A stretch of 16,257 nucleotides of DNA from DATDCY01 sp031406795 [NCBI: Candidatus Rokuibacteriota bacterium] (lineage in GTDB: Bacteria; JAUVQV01). Below the pieces are notes generated by a model that saw only the letters and a list, made by a program, of their open reading frames with translations, ran no database searches and was not told the DNA's origin. Position 1 is the stretch's first letter; every line of letters begins with the position of its first letter. The translations under genes and the position numbers were made by a program. Positions 14,796 to 16,257 of this stretch are shown here, piece by piece. Where the stretch lies: positions 1-16,257 of the forward strand of contig JANOHV010000097.1 in NCBI GenBank assembly GCA_031406795.1. The letters are read 5' to 3'.

Positions 14796-16181
14796 ATGGA
14801 ATTCGCACTCGCGGCGGTGATCGGCGCCGTCCTCGGCGGCGGGCTCGGCTGGTTCGTTGCCTCGGGCCGGGCGCGGGCCGCGGCCGCCGCTGTCGTCGCC
14901 GTCGCGGAGCGCCGGGCGGGGGCGGCCGAGGGCGCCGTCGCGGAGCTGCGCACCCAGGGCCAGCGCGCAGCGGCCGATTTCGAAGCGCTGCGGGTCAAGC
15001 TCGACGCCGAGCAGGAGGCGCGGGTGCGGGCCGAGACGCAGATGGTCGAGACCCACCAGCGCCTCGAGGAGGAACGGTGTCTGCTCGACGATGCCCGGGC
15101 CAAGCTCACCGATACCTTCCGGTCTCTCGCCGGCGAGACGCTGGGCACGCATTCGCGGGACTTCCTGCGCCTGGCTCAGGAGAGTCTCAAAACGGTTCTG
15201 GCCGAGGCTCGCGGGGATCTTGGCAAACGCCAGCAGGCGATCGACGGCCTGGTGCGGCCGCTCGCGGAGTCGCTCAAGCAGTTCGGCGAGCACGTCCGCG
15301 GGCTCGAGACGACCCGCGAGAAGGCCTACACGAGCCTCGAGGAACAGATCAAGGGGCTGTCGGCCGCCCAGGGACAGCTGCAGAAGGAGACGGCAAACCT
15401 GGTCACCGCGCTGCGCAAACCGCAGGTGCGCGGCCGCTGGGGCGAAATGACCCTCAAGCGGGTGGCCGAGCTGGCGGGCATGGTCGAGCACTGCGACTTC
15501 ACCGAGCAGGTCTCGGTCGAGGCCGCGGGCGGACGCCTGCGCCCCGACATGGTGGTCCGCCTGCCGGGGGAGCGGGAGATCGTCGTGGACGCGAAGGTCT
15601 CCCTCGAGGCTTACCTCGACGCCGTGGCCGCCGACACCGAGGAACAGCGGACCGGGCACCTCGCCCGCCACGCGGCGCAGCTGCGCACGCATCTGAACCA
15701 GCTGGCCGCGAAGGGGTACTGGGAGCATTTCGAGCGCGCGCCGGAGTTCGTCGTGATGTTCATCCCGGGGGAGTCCTTCTTCGCGGCGGCGATCGAGAGC
15801 GATCATGAACTCGTCGAGGACGGCATGAAGAAGAGAGTCGTCCTGGCGACGCCAACCACGCTGATGGCCCTGCTGCGCGCGGTGGCTTTCGGCTGGCGCC
15901 AGGAGCAGGTGACGCGCAACGCCCAGGAGATCTCACAGCTTGGCCGGCAGGTCTACGAGCGGATGAGCGTGCTCGCGGGGCATCTCGCGAAGATCGGCAA
16001 GGGCCTCGATGCGGCCACTTTCGCCTACAACAGCGCCGTCGGCTCGCTGGAGTCGCGGGTGCTGCCGGCGGCGCGGCGCTTCAAGGATCTCGGCGCGGCG
16101 ACCAGCGAAGAGATCCCGCAGCTCGAGTCGCTGAAGAACGAGCCGAGGAGCATCGGCATCCCGAGAGACGACGAGCCGTGA
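14796..16181 (+). CDS. rmuC: DNA recombination protein RmuC
   Basis: A membrane-anchored protein implicated in limiting DNA inversions and rearrangements at short inverted repeats, with a nuclease-like fold. It has 461 residues. One N-terminal helix (about 4-22) is followed by long Ala/Glu/Arg-rich coiled coil (about 25-100 and 130-210). The conserved RmuC core then begins with VRGRWGEMTLKRVAELAGM, continuing RPDMVVRLPGEREIVVDAKV (the PD-(D/E)XK-like D...DxK segment), FVVMFIPGESFFAAA, LATPTTLMALLRAVAFGW and a helical tail. Core order and length are standard. ATG 14796 is the first Met and starts the membrane helix. It is probably transcribed from the short divergent region with the radical SAM gene. 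Confidence 0.95.
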   Translation: MEFALAAVIGAVLGGGLGWFVASGRARAAAAAVVAVAERRAGAAEGAVAELRTQGQRAAADFEALRVKLDAEQEARVRAETQMVETHQRLEEERCLLDDARAKLTDTFRSLAGETLGTHSRDFLRLAQESLKTVLAEARGDLGKRQQAIDGLVRPLAESLKQFGEHVRGLETTREKAYTSLEEQIKGLSAAQGQLQKETANLVTALRKPQVRGRWGEMTLKRVAELAGMVEHCDFTEQVSVEAAGGRLRPDMVVRLPGEREIVVDAKVSLEAYLDAVAADTEEQRTGHLARHAAQLRTHLNQLAAKGYWEHFERAPEFVVMFIPGESFFAAAIESDHELVEDGMKKRVVLATPTTLMALLRAVAFGWRQEQVTRNAQEISQLGRQVYERMSVLAGHLAKIGKGLDAATFAYNSAVGSLESRVLPAARRFKDLGAATSEEIPQLESLKNEPRSIGIPRDDEP

Positions 16182-16257
16182 CGACGTACGTGAAGGTGTC
16201 CATCTACGTCTGACTGCACTGGTTCCCGTGCGCGAGGCGGCGGGGACCCTCCTTCGG
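16178..16257 (+). other. Window end: short frame and stem-loop, unassigned
   Basis: GTG 16178 overlaps the rmuC stop (GTGA) and reads VTTYVKVSIYV before TGA 16211. A neighbouring frame continues openly to the window end (TALVPVREAAGTLLR), so this may be a frameshifted or coincidental gene start. GGTTCCCG (16221-16228) pairs with CGGGGACC (16241-16248) around a 12-nt loop; there is no T-run before the window ends. Confidence 0.25.

Overview
The window is a G+C-rich bacterial chromosome segment, nearly all on the + strand, with strong third-position G/C bias. The gene order ftsH-folP-cdaA-ybbR-glmM-pdxJ, an adjacent rex gene, and an anaerobic ribonucleotide reductase module point to an anaerobic or facultative member of the former Deltaproteobacteria (Desulfuromonadia/Geobacter-like). 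The lineage is inferred from gene order and protein style, not from a marker-gene comparison.

Layout. (1) 1-1230 is non-functional accessory DNA: a large palindromic foldback (8-106), then a row of short gene fragments. These are a VOC/glyoxalase start, a possible Fic start, an apparently intact small antitoxin followed by a broken PIN-toxin start, a frameshifted GIY-YIG-family start, and the C-terminal end of an asparagine synthetase joined directly to it. (2) A good sigma-70-like promoter (1231-1259) opens a tight housekeeping operon: ftsH (membrane protease), folP (dihydropteroate synthase), cdaA (c-di-AMP synthase), ybbR/cdaR, glmM (phosphoglucosamine mutase) and pdxJ (vitamin B6 synthesis). 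Most junctions overlap by 1-4 nt. At folP and at ybbR the start region is tandemly duplicated, and each duplication creates a micro-ORF whose stop overlaps the true start as ATGA. (3) rex, the NADH/NAD+-sensing repressor, follows. (4) An AT-rich control region with a good NrdR-box candidate precedes nrdD (class III RNR), a 77-aa glutaredoxin-like redoxin and nrdG (the activase). This is a complete anaerobic dNTP-synthesis module with a built-in reductant, interrupted by a 125-bp palindromic repeat between nrdD and the redoxin. (5) A GT-C-type membrane protein and a family-2 glycosyltransferase overlap by 4 nt and probably form a lipid-linked-sugar pair. (6) A PflX-like radical SAM protein lies on the - strand, divergent from rmuC.

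The known genes are ordinary. The most unusual features are the cluster of truncated genes upstream of ftsH, the two start-duplication micro-ORFs in one operon, the N-terminal extension and hairpins at glmM, and the repeat inside the nrd operon. I see no clearly new multi-gene system.
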